Shown here: positions 1 to 8,613 of the stretch, piece after piece
Layout of the letters: every line of letters starts with the position of its first letter
Numbering within the stretch: position 1 is the first letter of the stretch
From: Candidatus Desulfovibrio trichonymphae
GTDB lineage: Bacteria > Desulfobacterota > Desulfovibrionia > Desulfovibrionales > Desulfovibrionaceae
DNA: 64,000 nucleotides
Reading direction: 5' to 3'
NCBI RefSeq assembly: GCF_002355955.1
Contig: NZ_AP017368.1
Span: 1,138,001-1,202,000 of the forward strand
Notes under the pieces: model-generated
Told to the model about the DNA's origin: nothing
Seen by the model: the letters and a program-made list of their open reading frames with translations, nothing else
Databases searched by the model: none
Position numbers and translations under genes: made by a program

Positions 1-497
1 TGACCCTGCGCGACATTGTCATGACCGGGCGCATCAAGCTTGATCCGGCGCGCAACGACTTCCCCGTGACGCTGCATGACCCCTGTAACATCGTCCGCCT
101 GATGGGCATTGTCGAGCCGCAACGCGAAATCGTGCGGAAAATTGCGCCCCTGTTCCGCGAAATGCCCTGTAACGGCGTTAATAACTACTGCTGCGGCGGC
201 GGCTCCGGCTTTGCCATTATGACCCGCAACAATATTGAAGCATGGCGCGGCAATATTACCGGACGCAAAAAGATGTGGCAGATCGGCGAGGCGTTTAAAG
301 ACTGCCTTGGCCCGGAAACCAAAAAATACATCTGCGCTCCCTGCTCCAACTGCAAAGGCCAGATACGTGAAATTCTGGAACACAATAATTTGTACGCAAA
401 AAACAGCTTTGCTTACGGCGGCCTTGTGGAACTGATCGTCAACGCCATGGTGAACGCCAACCCCAGCTTCATCAAGTGGGAAGGCGAAGAAGAATAA
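1..497 (+). CDS. C-terminal part of a CCG-domain iron-sulfur protein (DsrK/HmcF/TmcB family)
   Basis: The frame is open from base 3 without a start, so the 5' part lies outside the window. About 165 residues are visible. Seen: a CCG-type cysteine block (HDPCNIVRLMG, then NYCCGGGSGFA, then CAPCSNCKGQ), the domain that binds a 4Fe-4S cluster in heterodisulfide-reductase-like subunits. In sulfate reducers this domain forms the C-terminus of the cytoplasmic subunits DsrK, HmcF and TmcB of transmembrane redox complexes, which link quinone or cytochrome c3 to cytoplasmic sulfur reduction. Which complex this belongs to cannot be told from the fragment; no DsrJ- or TmcC-like gene follows, which would fit a last gene of an operon such as HmcF. 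Family assignment is strong, member assignment is open. Confidence 0.8.
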   Translation, partial: TLRDIVMTGRIKLDPARNDFPVTLHDPCNIVRLMGIVEPQREIVRKIAPLFREMPCNGVNNYCCGGGSGFAIMTRNNIEAWRGNITGRKKMWQIGEAFKDCLGPETKKYICAPCSNCKGQIREILEHNNLYAKNSFAYGGLVELIVNAMVNANPSFIKWEGEEE

Positions 498-626
498 TTC
501 CGGACAAAACGGCAGCCTCTGCAAAACCGCTTTTGTCGGTAAGCTTAAGAAACACTGCCAAGAGTCCCCCGCAGCCAAAGATGAGTTTTATAATCTTCAC
601 GCTGACTTTCTTCAAGAAATACATAC

Positions 627-1160
627 TTGTATAAATTGTTGCAGTCATTATATCATTCAAAATACTATTTTTCTGTAAACAACAAAATAACAGTCAAATC
701 TGAAATATTGCGTTGCTTTGAAATCACTGTATGCCTGTCGTATGCGCAGTTGAAAGAAAAATTGTCTTATGTGCCGCTCGAAAAGATTAAACAGACACTC
801 TCGCCAAACAACGACTTCATCTAGACGTCTAAAGGTTGAAGATAAAATCAAAACTGAACTTGCCGTACGCGATTATGTTTCACTCGCTTCTATTGATGTT
901 TCAAAGAACCTTGAATTGAACCCTGAACTGCGGATCTATTATAACGAGAAAAGATACGGCTCTAAATTCCACATCTGTGTTTAGAGATTACTGCTTAAGC
1001 CGCGTCCGCTTGACATTAGCCGAACTGCTTGACTTTGAAAAAGAAATCAACGGAAGTGTCGATAGTCAATCAATGTTTGTAGCCTATAACACTATGGTTC
1101 GCGTGGATAAAGACACGAGTAAATACCCACCTGATCTGGAATTATATCGTCATCACGCGG
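627..1160 (+). pseudogene. Decayed ORF remnants, unidentified
   Basis: Three consecutive open stretches in different frames (about 627-824, 830-982 and 985-1160) give protein-like sequence with charged helices, for example LTLAELLDFEKEING in the last one. They are separated by stops and frame changes, as expected from one gene of about 180 residues losing its frame. The base composition is clearly lower in G+C than the flanking genes. No family was recognised. The last stretch runs in frame into the dehydrogenase gene that starts at 1202, but the ribosome binding site there shows the real start. It could also be non-coding sequence with chance open frames. Confidence 0.35.
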
Positions 1161-1201
1161 ATATTTTTGGAACGTCGGTTCCATCAACAGGGGAGAATGG
1201 C

Positions 1202-2104
1202 ATGTCTGAAACAATGCGCATTGGATGGATCGGCACAGGCGTTATGGGTTCTTCCATGGCCGGGCATCTCTTGACGGCAGGCTGGCCGCTGGCTGTGTAT
1301 ACCCGTTCCAGGGCAAAAGCGGAGCTGCTGCTTGCCGAGGGCGCGAAATGGGCTGAAAACCCGTGCGCGCTGGCGACCTGCTCGGATGTTGTCTTTTCTA
1401 TTGTGGGCTACCCCGAAGATGTTGAAGAGGTGATGCTCGGTGAGCAGGGGGCGGTGCACGGCCTTGCCAAAGGCGGCATTGTCTGCGATATGACGACTTC
1501 CAGTCCCGTGCTCGCTGAACGTATTGCGGAAGTGGCTGCGGCAAGAGGCTGTGCGGCGCTGGACGCGCCTGTGACCGGCGGCGACGCAGGCGCGCGTGAC
1601 GCCAAGCTTTCCATTTTTGTGGGCGGGGACAAAGCGGCCTTTGAGCGGCTTGAACACTGTTTTGCCAAAATGGGACAGAGTGTGCTGCACTGCGGCCCTG
1701 CAGGTTACGGCCAACGGGGAAAACTCGCCAATCAGATTGCCATAGCCGGTGTTATGTTCAGCGTTTGCGAGTCAATGCTTTTTGCACAGCAGGCCGGTCT
1801 GGATGTGGCCGAATGGATGGAGCTGGTCATTCCCGGTTCGGCAGGGAGCCTTGCCATGGGCAATCTTGGTCGCCGTGCCTTGCAAGGCGATTACGCGCCC
1901 GGCTTTTTTATTGATCATTTCATCAAGGACTTGGGCCTTTGCCTCGAAGAATGCCGCCGCATACGGATTGTTTTGCCAGGTCTTGCCGCCGCAGAACAGG
2001 TTTACCGCGTCATGCAGGCTCAGGGGCAGGGCAAGTTGGGCACGCAGGCTTTGGTGTTGGGTTTGGCCGCGCTCTCTGGAAAGGAGTGGCATGCGCTTGA
2101 CTGA
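1202..2104 (+). CDS. 3-hydroxyisobutyrate dehydrogenase family oxidoreductase
   Basis: A 300-residue member of the beta-hydroxyacid dehydrogenase family (3-hydroxyisobutyrate, tartronate semialdehyde or succinic semialdehyde reductases), which oxidise or reduce short hydroxyacids with NAD(P). Seen: the Rossmann motif GWIGTGVMGSSMAG at residues 8-21, the substrate-binding stretch DAPVTGGDAGA at 121-131, and the catalytic lysine in GQRGKLANQ (K174, with N177). The length is typical. The open frame runs further upstream, but ATG 1202 preceded by GGGGAG is the family start. It stands alone, followed by 107 bases before the tRNA promoter. The exact substrate cannot be read from the sequence. Confidence 0.85.
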   Translation: MSETMRIGWIGTGVMGSSMAGHLLTAGWPLAVYTRSRAKAELLLAEGAKWAENPCALATCSDVVFSIVGYPEDVEEVMLGEQGAVHGLAKGGIVCDMTTSSPVLAERIAEVAAARGCAALDAPVTGGDAGARDAKLSIFVGGDKAAFERLEHCFAKMGQSVLHCGPAGYGQRGKLANQIAIAGVMFSVCESMLFAQQAGLDVAEWMELVIPGSAGSLAMGNLGRRALQGDYAPGFFIDHFIKDLGLCLEECRRIRIVLPGLAAAEQVYRVMQAQGQGKLGTQALVLGLAALSGKEWHALD

Positions 2105-2211
2105 GTGGATTCAATAACCCGCTGTTGTCCGCACCGCTTTGAACAGGATGCATCCCTGTATCTTCAGCCCAAAGGCGCTGGTGCCCAGGACTGACGCTGA
2201 ACAAAAAATTC

Positions 2212-2240
2212 TTGACAGCCGCGCCGGATATCCATATAAA
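2212..2240 (+). promoter_or_regulatory. Sigma-70 promoter for tRNA-Pro
   Basis: TTGACA at 2212-2217 and TATAAA at 2235-2240 with a 17-base spacer: a perfect -35 box and a five-of-six -10 box. The tRNA begins 7 bases after the -10 box, which places the start of transcription at or just inside the mature 5' end. Confidence 0.8.
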
Positions 2241-2247
2241 GTTACGT

Positions 2248-2324
2248 CGGGATGTGGCGCAGTCTGGTAGCGTACTTGAATGGGGTTCAAGGGGTCGAAG
2301 GTTCAAATCCTTTCATCCCGACCA
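2248..2324 (+). tRNA. tRNA-Pro (anticodon GGG)
   Basis: A complete 77-base cloverleaf. Acceptor arm CGGGATG (2248-2254) pairs with CATCCCG before A and an encoded CCA end. The anticodon stem CTTGA/TCAAG encloses loop ATGGGGT with anticodon GGG, reading the proline codon CCC (and CCU). The T arm GAAGG/CCTTT carries TTCAAAT. It has its own promoter and terminator, so it is a single-gene transcription unit. Confidence 0.95.
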
Positions 2325-2335
2325 TAAATTCAAGA

Positions 2336-2372
2336 GCTTGCGGAGATATGACCGCAAGCCCTTTCTGTTTTA
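2336..2372 (+). terminator. Rho-independent terminator after tRNA-Pro
   Basis: GCTTGCGG (2336-2343) pairs perfectly with CCGCAAGC (2352-2359) across an 8-base loop, followed by a pyrimidine-rich stretch ending in TTTT. It lies 11 bases after the tRNA CCA. The next 290 bases are AT-rich and show no gene. Confidence 0.8.
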
Positions 2373-2664
2373 TGCGGCGTTTTACCACTAATGGCTAGCG
2401 TGGCTTCTGTGACTTGAATGACTATAATGTGTTGCAATCAGACGACCATCTGAATTTTTTGTCATCACATCTGAAAAATAGAGTTTTGCAGACGTATCAG
2501 GCTTGTTGATGGCTTGTACATCAATAACTTATACAGTCAGAGTAATATCCTCTACAACAAGAATTTTATCATGCCTTCGATAAAAAGGAAGTTTTTTAGT
2601 CGTAATTTCACCAATAAGCGGTGAAAAAACAGAAAGCACAAGTCATTGTCGTTTCAATACAAGA

Positions 2665-3207
2665 CTAATTGGTGATATTTCTTAATTTTTCTCCACAAAA
2701 AATGTTTATAAAAGAATCAGTATGAACATTGCCAAGGTGAAAATATCTATCGCCCATACGAGCCAGCATACGAGCCTCATCTGAAGGATAGACAGACCCG
2801 TCATAATCGTAAATTACTCCACTAATCCCTGTGCCAGCGGGGGATTGTAAATCAACAAAGCCTGTTGAATATGGCGTTAAAATACGCGATAGAAGTATTG
2901 TTGCAAAGTGTTCTGCAAAGTATCTTGTCTTATTTATTAAAAATATATATTTAAGAGCATCAGTATACGCATCAACAAATTCTTGCATCTGATAGCCGAG
3001 GTTGTCTATTTTCTCTGCTGCAAAGCCATAAGGATTTAAGGAGCGAATAAAGATACCATCAAAGCCAAGCTCAATATAATAATCAATAATATGCTTGAAA
3101 TTTTTTAAGCTGGTTGCAGTTGTTGTCATAAGGACATCAACCCCATCTTTCCCAAGAATTTCACGAGCAACGGGTATGGGTGAAATATCACTGGCGTACC
3201 CGGCAGG
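2665..3207 (-). pseudogene. Internal fragment of an HxsB-like radical SAM maturase (His-Xaa-Ser system)
   Basis: About 180 residues are in one open frame and resemble the middle of HxsB, the radical SAM enzyme of the His-Xaa-Ser peptide-modification system. Recognised stretches are LMTTTATSLKNF, SLNPYGFA, DLQSPAGTGISG, YPSDEARMLARMGD and HLGNVHTDSF. Both ends are missing: the N-terminal part with the CxxxCxxC cluster motif is absent, and the frame stops just after the GEKLRNI stretch, before the usual SPASM cysteines. HxsB is normally around 450-480 residues. At about 3205 the homology ends abruptly against an oppositely oriented catalase remnant. No HxsA, HxsC or HxsD gene is visible next to it. 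Family recognised from memory of the conserved core, without a search. Confidence 0.65.
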
Positions 3208-3209
3208 GC

Positions 3210-3635
3210 AGCAAGAACCTCAGCGACTAGAAGGCAACAGAACTTGTCGGACGGGATCGCGAAAGCCATCAGCGTGATTTGTACGAATCAATTGCAAAAG
3301 GCGACTTCCCGCGCTGGGATTTGTCTATCCAGATCATGATGACCGAGGATCAGGCGAAAAAGTATAAGGAAAATCCTTTTGATCTCAGTTTGGAATGTAA
3401 AGGACCCCCACTTGAAATCAAGGGGGCGATGGATTCATACGAACCCAAGGATGACGCGACGGATGACTGCTTTTATCAGGCCGGAGATCTTTACCGCCTC
3501 ATGACCGAGGACAAAAAAGTTATTCTTATCGACAATACAGCACGGAACATTGCCGAAGTCACGGCAAACATCAAGTATCGCCACGTTGAACACGGCAACA
3601 GCGAATTTGCCGACAAACATTCTCACAGTAACTGA
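3210..3635 (+). pseudogene. katA: Catalase remnant with in-frame stop and large internal deletion
   Basis: Translation from about 3216 gives a catalase segment ([19 protein letters not shown], then [13 protein letters not shown]) interrupted by TAG at 3228-3230. After the stretch ENPFDL the reading frame jumps without a frame change to [14 protein letters not shown] and [15 protein letters not shown], which lie near the far end of a monofunctional haem catalase. More than 100 residues between these points are gone, and so is the N-terminus with the active-site histidine. The C-terminal tail after NIKYRHV is unlike catalase. The product would be non-functional. This suggests loss of peroxide defence at this locus. 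Confidence 0.85.
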
Positions 3636-3643
3636 ACAGAAAG

Positions 3644-3807
3644 CTTTTGGGCACTTGCCAAAACTTGATTGATTCGCTTTAGGGGTCTGCAAAACGTACT
3701 TTTATTTTCACTTGAAGGAATGTGAATTTCGTTTAACCATAGGCAAGATGACATTTATCAAATGGTGCTGGCAATACTCCGACATTTCCCTCTCAGCCAG
3801 ACATGAC
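3644..3807 (+). repeat. Degenerate dispersed repeat, copy 1
   Basis: Roughly 160 bases that align by eye with 12151-12320 (roughly 70-75% identity, with small gaps). Shared blocks include GGGCAnTTGCCnAAAC, AGGGGnCTG, GAAGGAAT and CAATACTC/AAATACTC. Copy 2 lies directly downstream of an IS5-family transposase remnant, so both may be decayed insertion-sequence DNA. It fills the spacer upstream of obgE. Confidence 0.55.
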
Positions 3808-3857
3808 CCTGAAATTTTAATCTTGATTTGTTCTAATGCTATTGAAAAGGCCGGGCC

Positions 3858-4964
3858 ATGCGTTTTGTGGATGAAACGAAAATTCAGGTGCGCGCGGGCA
3901 AGGGGGGGCACGGCTGCGTGTCTTTCCGAAGGGAAAAGTTTGTGCCGCGCGGCGGGCCGGACGGCGGCGACGGCGGCGACGGCGGTTCTGTGGTCATCCA
4001 GGCTGACAGCCACCTGCTTTCGCTTTACGACCTTCGCGTCAGACGTCTGTATAAGGCGCAAAATGGGCAGCCGGGGCAGGGCAGCCGGTGCAACGGCAAA
4101 AAAGGTGAAGACCTTGTGCTTGCCCTGCCCGTGGGAACGCTGGTTTTTGTCGTGGGCCCGGATGGCGAACGTCTGCTTGCCGATCTGAACGAATCAGGCC
4201 TGCGCGTGACGGCGGCAAGGGGCGGACGCGGCGGCAAGGGCAACGAACATTTTAAATCCGCCACCATACGCGCGCCGCGTTTTGCCCAGCCGGGCGAGCC
4301 CGGAGAAGAACATTCTCTCAGGCTGGAACTAAAAATCCTGGCGGACGCCGGGCTGATAGGCCTGCCGAACGCGGGAAAATCCACCTTTATTTCACGCATA
4401 TCCTCTGCCAGACCTAAAATTGCGGCCTATTCCTTCACAACGCTTGCCCCCAATCTGGGGGTGATGATTGATACGGTCGACCCGGACAGACGCATGGTGA
4501 TTGCCGACATTCCCGGTCTTATTGAGGGCGCGCACACCGGGCATGGGCTTGGCAGCCGTTTTTTGAAACATGTGGAACGCACCCGTTTTCTCGTGCATAT
4601 TCTGAGCGTTGAAGATGTGGACGATGCCAATCCCTGGGCCTGTTTTGCATTGATCAATGAGGAATTGCGGCGTTTTGACGCGAAGCTGGCCGAACGGCGC
4701 CAGATAGAAGTTGTCAATAAAATTGATCTCGTGAACAAAAACCGGCTTGTCGCGCTGAAAGGCCGCGCCGCAGCGGATGGCCGCCGCATGTTTTTTATTT
4801 CGGCCTTGCACAGCGAAAATCTGGAAGAACTGCTTGCCGAAATCTGGCGCTTGCGCGATGCCGTAGGAAGCAACATGCCCCTCACGCACATTGCGCGGGA
4901 AGAAGCAGCAGTGGATGGGGAAGATGAATTCCCTGAAATTGAAGTAAGGTACACGCGGGAATGA
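3858..4964 (+). CDS. obgE: GTPase ObgE/CgtA
   Basis: A 368-residue Obg GTPase, an essential factor for late 50S ribosomal subunit assembly and the stress response. Seen: the glycine-rich Obg fold (residues 1-158, with RAGKGGHGCVSF and PDGGDGGDGG), then the G domain with P-loop GLPNAGKST (168-176), DIPG (217-220) and the base-specificity motif NKIDLV. The length and domain order are normal. ATG 3858 gives the standard Obg N-terminus. The 3' end overlaps the proB start as ATGA, showing translational coupling; in relatives of this group obg and proB also lie next to each other. Confidence 0.96.
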   Translation: MRFVDETKIQVRAGKGGHGCVSFRREKFVPRGGPDGGDGGDGGSVVIQADSHLLSLYDLRVRRLYKAQNGQPGQGSRCNGKKGEDLVLALPVGTLVFVVGPDGERLLADLNESGLRVTAARGGRGGKGNEHFKSATIRAPRFAQPGEPGEEHSLRLELKILADAGLIGLPNAGKSTFISRISSARPKIAAYSFTTLAPNLGVMIDTVDPDRRMVIADIPGLIEGAHTGHGLGSRFLKHVERTRFLVHILSVEDVDDANPWACFALINEELRRFDAKLAERRQIEVVNKIDLVNKNRLVALKGRAAADGRRMFFISALHSENLEELLAEIWRLRDAVGSNMPLTHIAREEAAVDGEDEFPEIEVRYTRE

Positions 4965-6190
4965 CAACCATGACTACACGCGGGACAGGTCTGAACGCAG
5001 ACCGGCGACGGGAGCGCGCACTGGCGCTGGCGCATGCCCGTACAGTGGTGATCAAGGTGGGAAGCGCCGTTTTGAGCAACTCACAAGGCCTTGATACCGA
5101 CGTCATGGCTGAACTCGCGCGCCAGATGGCGGTTGTGCGAAACGCAGCGGCCGGCCGGCGTCTTGTACTGGTTTCATCCGGGGCTGTGGCCGCCGGCCGT
5201 GCGGTTTTGGCCGCCAACGGGCAAAAAGTGGAGGCCGCAGGTCTCGCCGCTCGCCAAGCGGCGGCAGCTGTGGGACAGGGGCGGCTTATACGCGTCTGGG
5301 AAGACTCTTTTGCCGTGCACGGCATCTCCACAGCACAGATGCTGCTGACCAGGGACGACTTGCGCGCGCGCGCGCGTTTTCTTAACATCCGCAATACGGT
5401 GGCGGCATTGCTGCACGCCGGCGTGCTGCCCATAGTCAATGAAAACGACACGGTTTCCGTGAGCGGGCTTAAATTCGGCGATAATGACTGTCTTGCAAGT
5501 CTGCTTGTCAACCTTGCAGACGCAGATATTTTTATCAATCTTACTTCCGCGCCCGGCGTGTTGGCCGCCGACCCCAGGCGCACGCCGGACGCGCCGGTCA
5601 TGGAATATATTGACGACGCGGCGGCTCTTGATCTCAAACAGTTGTGCGGCGGCAAAACCGAAGCCGGATCCGGGGGGATGTATTCAAAACTGCTGGCAGC
5701 CGGACGAGCCGCGCAAATCGGCGTGCCCACCCTGATTGTGCAGGGGCGCGCGCCCGACGTGCTGATCCGCGCGTTTGATCTTGAGCTTGCCGGCGACGGG
5801 GATGCTCCCACATTTTTTGACGCGTGTCAGGGCACATGGGTGTTCCCTGCGCGGCAGGCCATACCGCATCGTAAATTCTGGATAGCCTATCAGTCGGAAC
5901 CGGCCGGCGATGTGCTGGTGGACGCCGGCGCCGCAAACGCCTTGCTGCGCACGGGCGGCAGCCTTTTGCCCGGCGGCGTGCACGCCGTTGAGGGCTCGTT
6001 TCAAAAGGGGGCGCTGGTGCGCGTGATCCATGAAGGGCAAACTCTGGGTGTGGGCCTTTCCAACTACAGCGCGGCATATCTGAAAAAAATTATGGGCCTC
6101 AAACGCCACGAAGTGGCGGCCATACTGGGCGACGCGCATTACCCGGAAGTCATCCACCGGGATAATCTGCTGCTTGACGCGGCGGTTTAG
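4961..6190 (+). CDS. proB: Glutamate 5-kinase (AAK domain plus PUA domain)
   Basis: Catalyses the first step of proline synthesis, phosphorylating glutamate to gamma-glutamyl phosphate in the cytoplasm. Seen: the amino-acid kinase domain starting VVIKVGSAVLSN, followed by LVSSGAVAAGR, the substrate motif VNENDTVS and the nucleotide-binding region around KLLAAGRAA, then a C-terminal PUA domain (ALLRTGGSLLPGGVH). About 409 residues, the length of the PUA-containing form. ATG 4961 overlaps the obgE stop; an ATG three codons later is possible. The next enzyme of the pathway, proA, is at 41729 on the other strand. The gene meets korC tail to tail with overlapping stop codons. Confidence 0.95.
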   Translation: MTTMTTRGTGLNADRRRERALALAHARTVVIKVGSAVLSNSQGLDTDVMAELARQMAVVRNAAAGRRLVLVSSGAVAAGRAVLAANGQKVEAAGLAARQAAAAVGQGRLIRVWEDSFAVHGISTAQMLLTRDDLRARARFLNIRNTVAALLHAGVLPIVNENDTVSVSGLKFGDNDCLASLLVNLADADIFINLTSAPGVLAADPRRTPDAPVMEYIDDAAALDLKQLCGGKTEAGSGGMYSKLLAAGRAAQIGVPTLIVQGRAPDVLIRAFDLELAGDGDAPTFFDACQGTWVFPARQAIPHRKFWIAYQSEPAGDVLVDAGAANALLRTGGSLLPGGVHAVEGSFQKGALVRVIHEGQTLGVGLSNYSAAYLKKIMGLKRHEVAAILGDAHYPEVIHRDNLLLDAAV

Positions 6191-6726
6191 GCGAAATCCC
6201 AGCCGGCTTCCAGCGCCGACGCGTTGATCGGAATCAGCTTGGCGTAGTGCGCGCTCACAACGCGGCTCAGGGCTTCCTGCACCGCCTGCAGCGGCAACGC
6301 ATCTGTGGCGTGAAGCCACGCGCCGAGCGCCACCATGCTGGCGAGTCTGACATCGCCGATCCCGTGCGCAATGTCGTTGGCCGGGATGTACACGCTGCTT
6401 ACTTCCCGGCTGACAAGACTTTTGTCTATAAGCGAGACGTTGACAATCTGCACGCCTTTTTTGTCAAGGCACGGCTGAAATTTTATCAGCGAAGGCTCAT
6501 TGAGCACAATGGTGGAAAGGGGTTCGCGCACGATTGGCGAACCGATGGGCCGGGTGTCCAGCACCACGGTGCAATTTGCCGTGCCGCCGCGCATTTCCGC
6601 GCCGTACACCGGAATAAAGCTCACTTCAAAGCCTTGCTCCAGACCGGCCTGCGCCAGCAGATTGCCGATTATCATTACTCCCTGCCCGCCGAAACCGGCT
6701 ATGATCACGTCCTGGTACTCAGACAT
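6187..6726 (-). CDS. korC: 2-oxoacid:ferredoxin oxidoreductase, gamma subunit
   Basis: A 179-residue gamma subunit of a CoA-dependent 2-oxoacid:ferredoxin oxidoreductase, probably for 2-oxoglutarate. Seen: DVIIAGFGGQGVMI at the N-terminus, the VYGAEMRGG motif and ANCTVVLDTRPIGSP, all typical of KorC/VorC/PorG. The open frame extends upstream, but ATG 6726 is preceded by GGAAGG and gives the family N-terminus. It is last in the order korD-korA-korB-korC and overlaps korB by 8 bases. The complex makes acyl-CoA, CO2 and reduced ferredoxin, feeding biosynthesis or a ferredoxin-consuming membrane complex such as the Ehr at 12-20 kb. Confidence 0.9.
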   Translation of the reverse strand: MSEYQDVIIAGFGGQGVMIIGNLLAQAGLEQGFEVSFIPVYGAEMRGGTANCTVVLDTRPIGSPIVREPLSTIVLNEPSLIKFQPCLDKKGVQIVNVSLIDKSLVSREVSSVYIPANDIAHGIGDVRLASMVALGAWLHATDALPLQAVQEALSRVVSAHYAKLIPINASALEAGWDFA

Positions 6727-7522
6727 TTTTGCCTTCCACTGATTCGTCGGCAACATCCTTGAAGACACCTAAAGGAAAAACGGGAATCATATCGTTGGCA
6801 ATGCGTTTGTTGGCCGCAACAGGATCCAGATGCCAGTTGGTGGGACAGCCGGAAAGCAGCTCCACAAAACTGAAGCCGAGCCCGGCGATCTGCGCGTCAA
6901 AGGCCACGCGCACAGCCTTTTTGGCCTCACGAACGTGCTTGACGCTGTCCAGAGCGCAACGCGCCGAATATGTCACGCCCTGAAGCTGGGCCATGATTTC
7001 AGCAAGCCGTATGGGACCGCCTTCATTGCTGAGGCTTCTACCCTGCTTTGAGGTTGTTGTTTTTTGTCCGAGCAGGGTGGTGGGAGCCATCTGGCCGCCT
7101 GTCATGCCGTAAACGGTATTGTTGATAAAAACGGCGGTTATTTTTTCGCCCCTGTTGGCCGCGTGCAGGGATTCTCCAATGCCTATTGCGGCCATGTCTC
7201 CGTCTCCCTGATAGGTAAAGACAACGGCGTCCGGCCGTGCGCGGCGTACGCCTGTGGCTACGGCGCAGGCCCGCCCGTGCGGGGCTTCCACGCTGTCCAC
7301 GTTAAGGTAGTCATATGTAAAGGCAGCGCACCCGACGGAGGCCACAAGAATGGTTTTATCCGCAACGCCGAGATCGTGCAGCACCTCGCTGACAAGACGG
7401 TGGGCAATGCCGTGGTGACAGCCGGGGCAATAATGGGTAACGCGCTCATTGAGCACAGGATTCGCGTCAAAAACAAGTTTTTCGTCGTTTCGCGGGCGCA
7501 GGCGCTTATCTGTCTGGCTCAT
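6719..7522 (-). CDS. korB: 2-oxoacid:ferredoxin oxidoreductase, beta subunit (TPP-binding)
   Basis: A 267-residue beta subunit that holds thiamine pyrophosphate and the catalytic centre. Seen: THYCPGCHHGIAHR near residue 30, the TPP/Mg motif YQGDGDMAAIGIGE with a later FINNTVYGMTGGQ, and SGCPTNWHLDP near the C-terminus. The form with a separate short gamma subunit and one 2x4Fe-4S delta subunit matches KorB or VorB rather than pyruvate enzymes of the large single-chain type. It overlaps korA by one base (7522). Confidence 0.92.
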   Translation of the reverse strand: MSQTDKRLRPRNDEKLVFDANPVLNERVTHYCPGCHHGIAHRLVSEVLHDLGVADKTILVASVGCAAFTYDYLNVDSVEAPHGRACAVATGVRRARPDAVVFTYQGDGDMAAIGIGESLHAANRGEKITAVFINNTVYGMTGGQMAPTTLLGQKTTTSKQGRSLSNEGGPIRLAEIMAQLQGVTYSARCALDSVKHVREAKKAVRVAFDAQIAGLGFSFVELLSGCPTNWHLDPVAANKRIANDMIPVFPLGVFKDVADESVEGKNV

Positions 7523-8613
7523 TATGATTTCTCCTTGACTGCCTGAAGAATAGGGTCAATCAGCTCGCTCGCGCCGATAAACAGGCCAGGCATGACGCCG
7601 TGCCAGAGTACGGATGAAACGCCGTTCAAGGCAAGACGCACATCTTCAAGCATCTGACCGGTGTTTTGCTCTATGACAAGAAAACGACGGCCCCTCGCGC
7701 GAGAGCGCAGGGCTTCTTCCGGGAAGGGGTAGAGGCTCACTGGTCTGAACAGGCCCACTTTGCGTCCTTCAGCACGCAGACGGCGTACGGCGCTACGCGC
7801 AATGCGGGCTATTGAGCCGAAGGCTACCACAACAAGCTCGGCATCGTCTGTATATTCAGAGTCGAACAGCGCTTCGCGGCGCATGTCCGTATATTTTTGC
7901 AGCAAAAGGCGATTGCGATCGGCAAGCGCGCCCTCGACCAGATACACGGATTTGAGCAGGCGGGGAACGGCGTTTTGCCCGCGCCCGCCAAAGCCTTCTA
8001 TGCGCCAGGCTCTCGCGAGATCGCTCATGGCTTCCGGTTTGTGCGTCCCCGCGGGGGGGACGCGGCGCACCGGCTCCTTGATTTGGGCCACAATGGCGTC
8101 GCCGAGAATCATAACGGGGTTTTGCCAGGCAAAGGCCAGAGCAAAGGCACGGAACATGAAATCATAGCATTCCTGCGCCGAGGATGGCGCCAGCACCAGA
8201 TTGCGGTGGTCGCCGTGGCCGCCGCCTTTCACTGCCTGAAAATAATCACCCTGAGATGGGCCGATGTCGCCGAGGCCGGGCCCGCCGCGCGACATATTGA
8301 TGATGACTCCTGGAATATGGCTGCCTGCCATGTAGGAGATGCCCTCCTGCATCAGCGAAATGCCGCAGCTTGATGAGGATGTCATGGCGGCAACACCGCA
8401 GGCGCCCGCTCCAAGCAGCATGTTGATCGCGCCGACCTCGCTCTCCGCCTGGACAAAAGCGCCGCCATTTTCAGGAATGAGAGAAGAAAGAAGCTCCGGC
8501 ACTTCGTTTTGCGGCGTGATGGGATAACCGAAATAACAGCGGCATCCGGCGTCTACAGCGCCGAAGGCCACAGCTTCGTTGCCCTTGATCAGCACGCGGT
8601 CAGCCTCGCTCAT
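7522..8613 (-). CDS. korA: 2-oxoacid:ferredoxin oxidoreductase, alpha subunit
   Basis: A 363-residue alpha subunit. Seen: GNEAVAFGAVDAGCRCYFGYP at the N-terminus with the substrate/TPP-contacting motif GYPITPQNEVPELL, VQAESEVGAINMLLGA, and the C-terminal transketolase-like domain ending in the LVIEQNTGQM region. This is the family layout of KorA/VorB. ATG 8613 overlaps the korD stop as ATGA. Distinguishing 2-oxoglutarate from branched 2-oxoacids as the substrate needs phylogeny. Confidence 0.92.
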   Translation of the reverse strand: MSEADRVLIKGNEAVAFGAVDAGCRCYFGYPITPQNEVPELLSSLIPENGGAFVQAESEVGAINMLLGAGACGVAAMTSSSSCGISLMQEGISYMAGSHIPGVIINMSRGGPGLGDIGPSQGDYFQAVKGGGHGDHRNLVLAPSSAQECYDFMFRAFALAFAWQNPVMILGDAIVAQIKEPVRRVPPAGTHKPEAMSDLARAWRIEGFGGRGQNAVPRLLKSVYLVEGALADRNRLLLQKYTDMRREALFDSEYTDDAELVVVAFGSIARIARSAVRRLRAEGRKVGLFRPVSLYPFPEEALRSRARGRRFLVIEQNTGQMLEDVRLALNGVSSVLWHGVMPGLFIGASELIDPILQAVKEKS

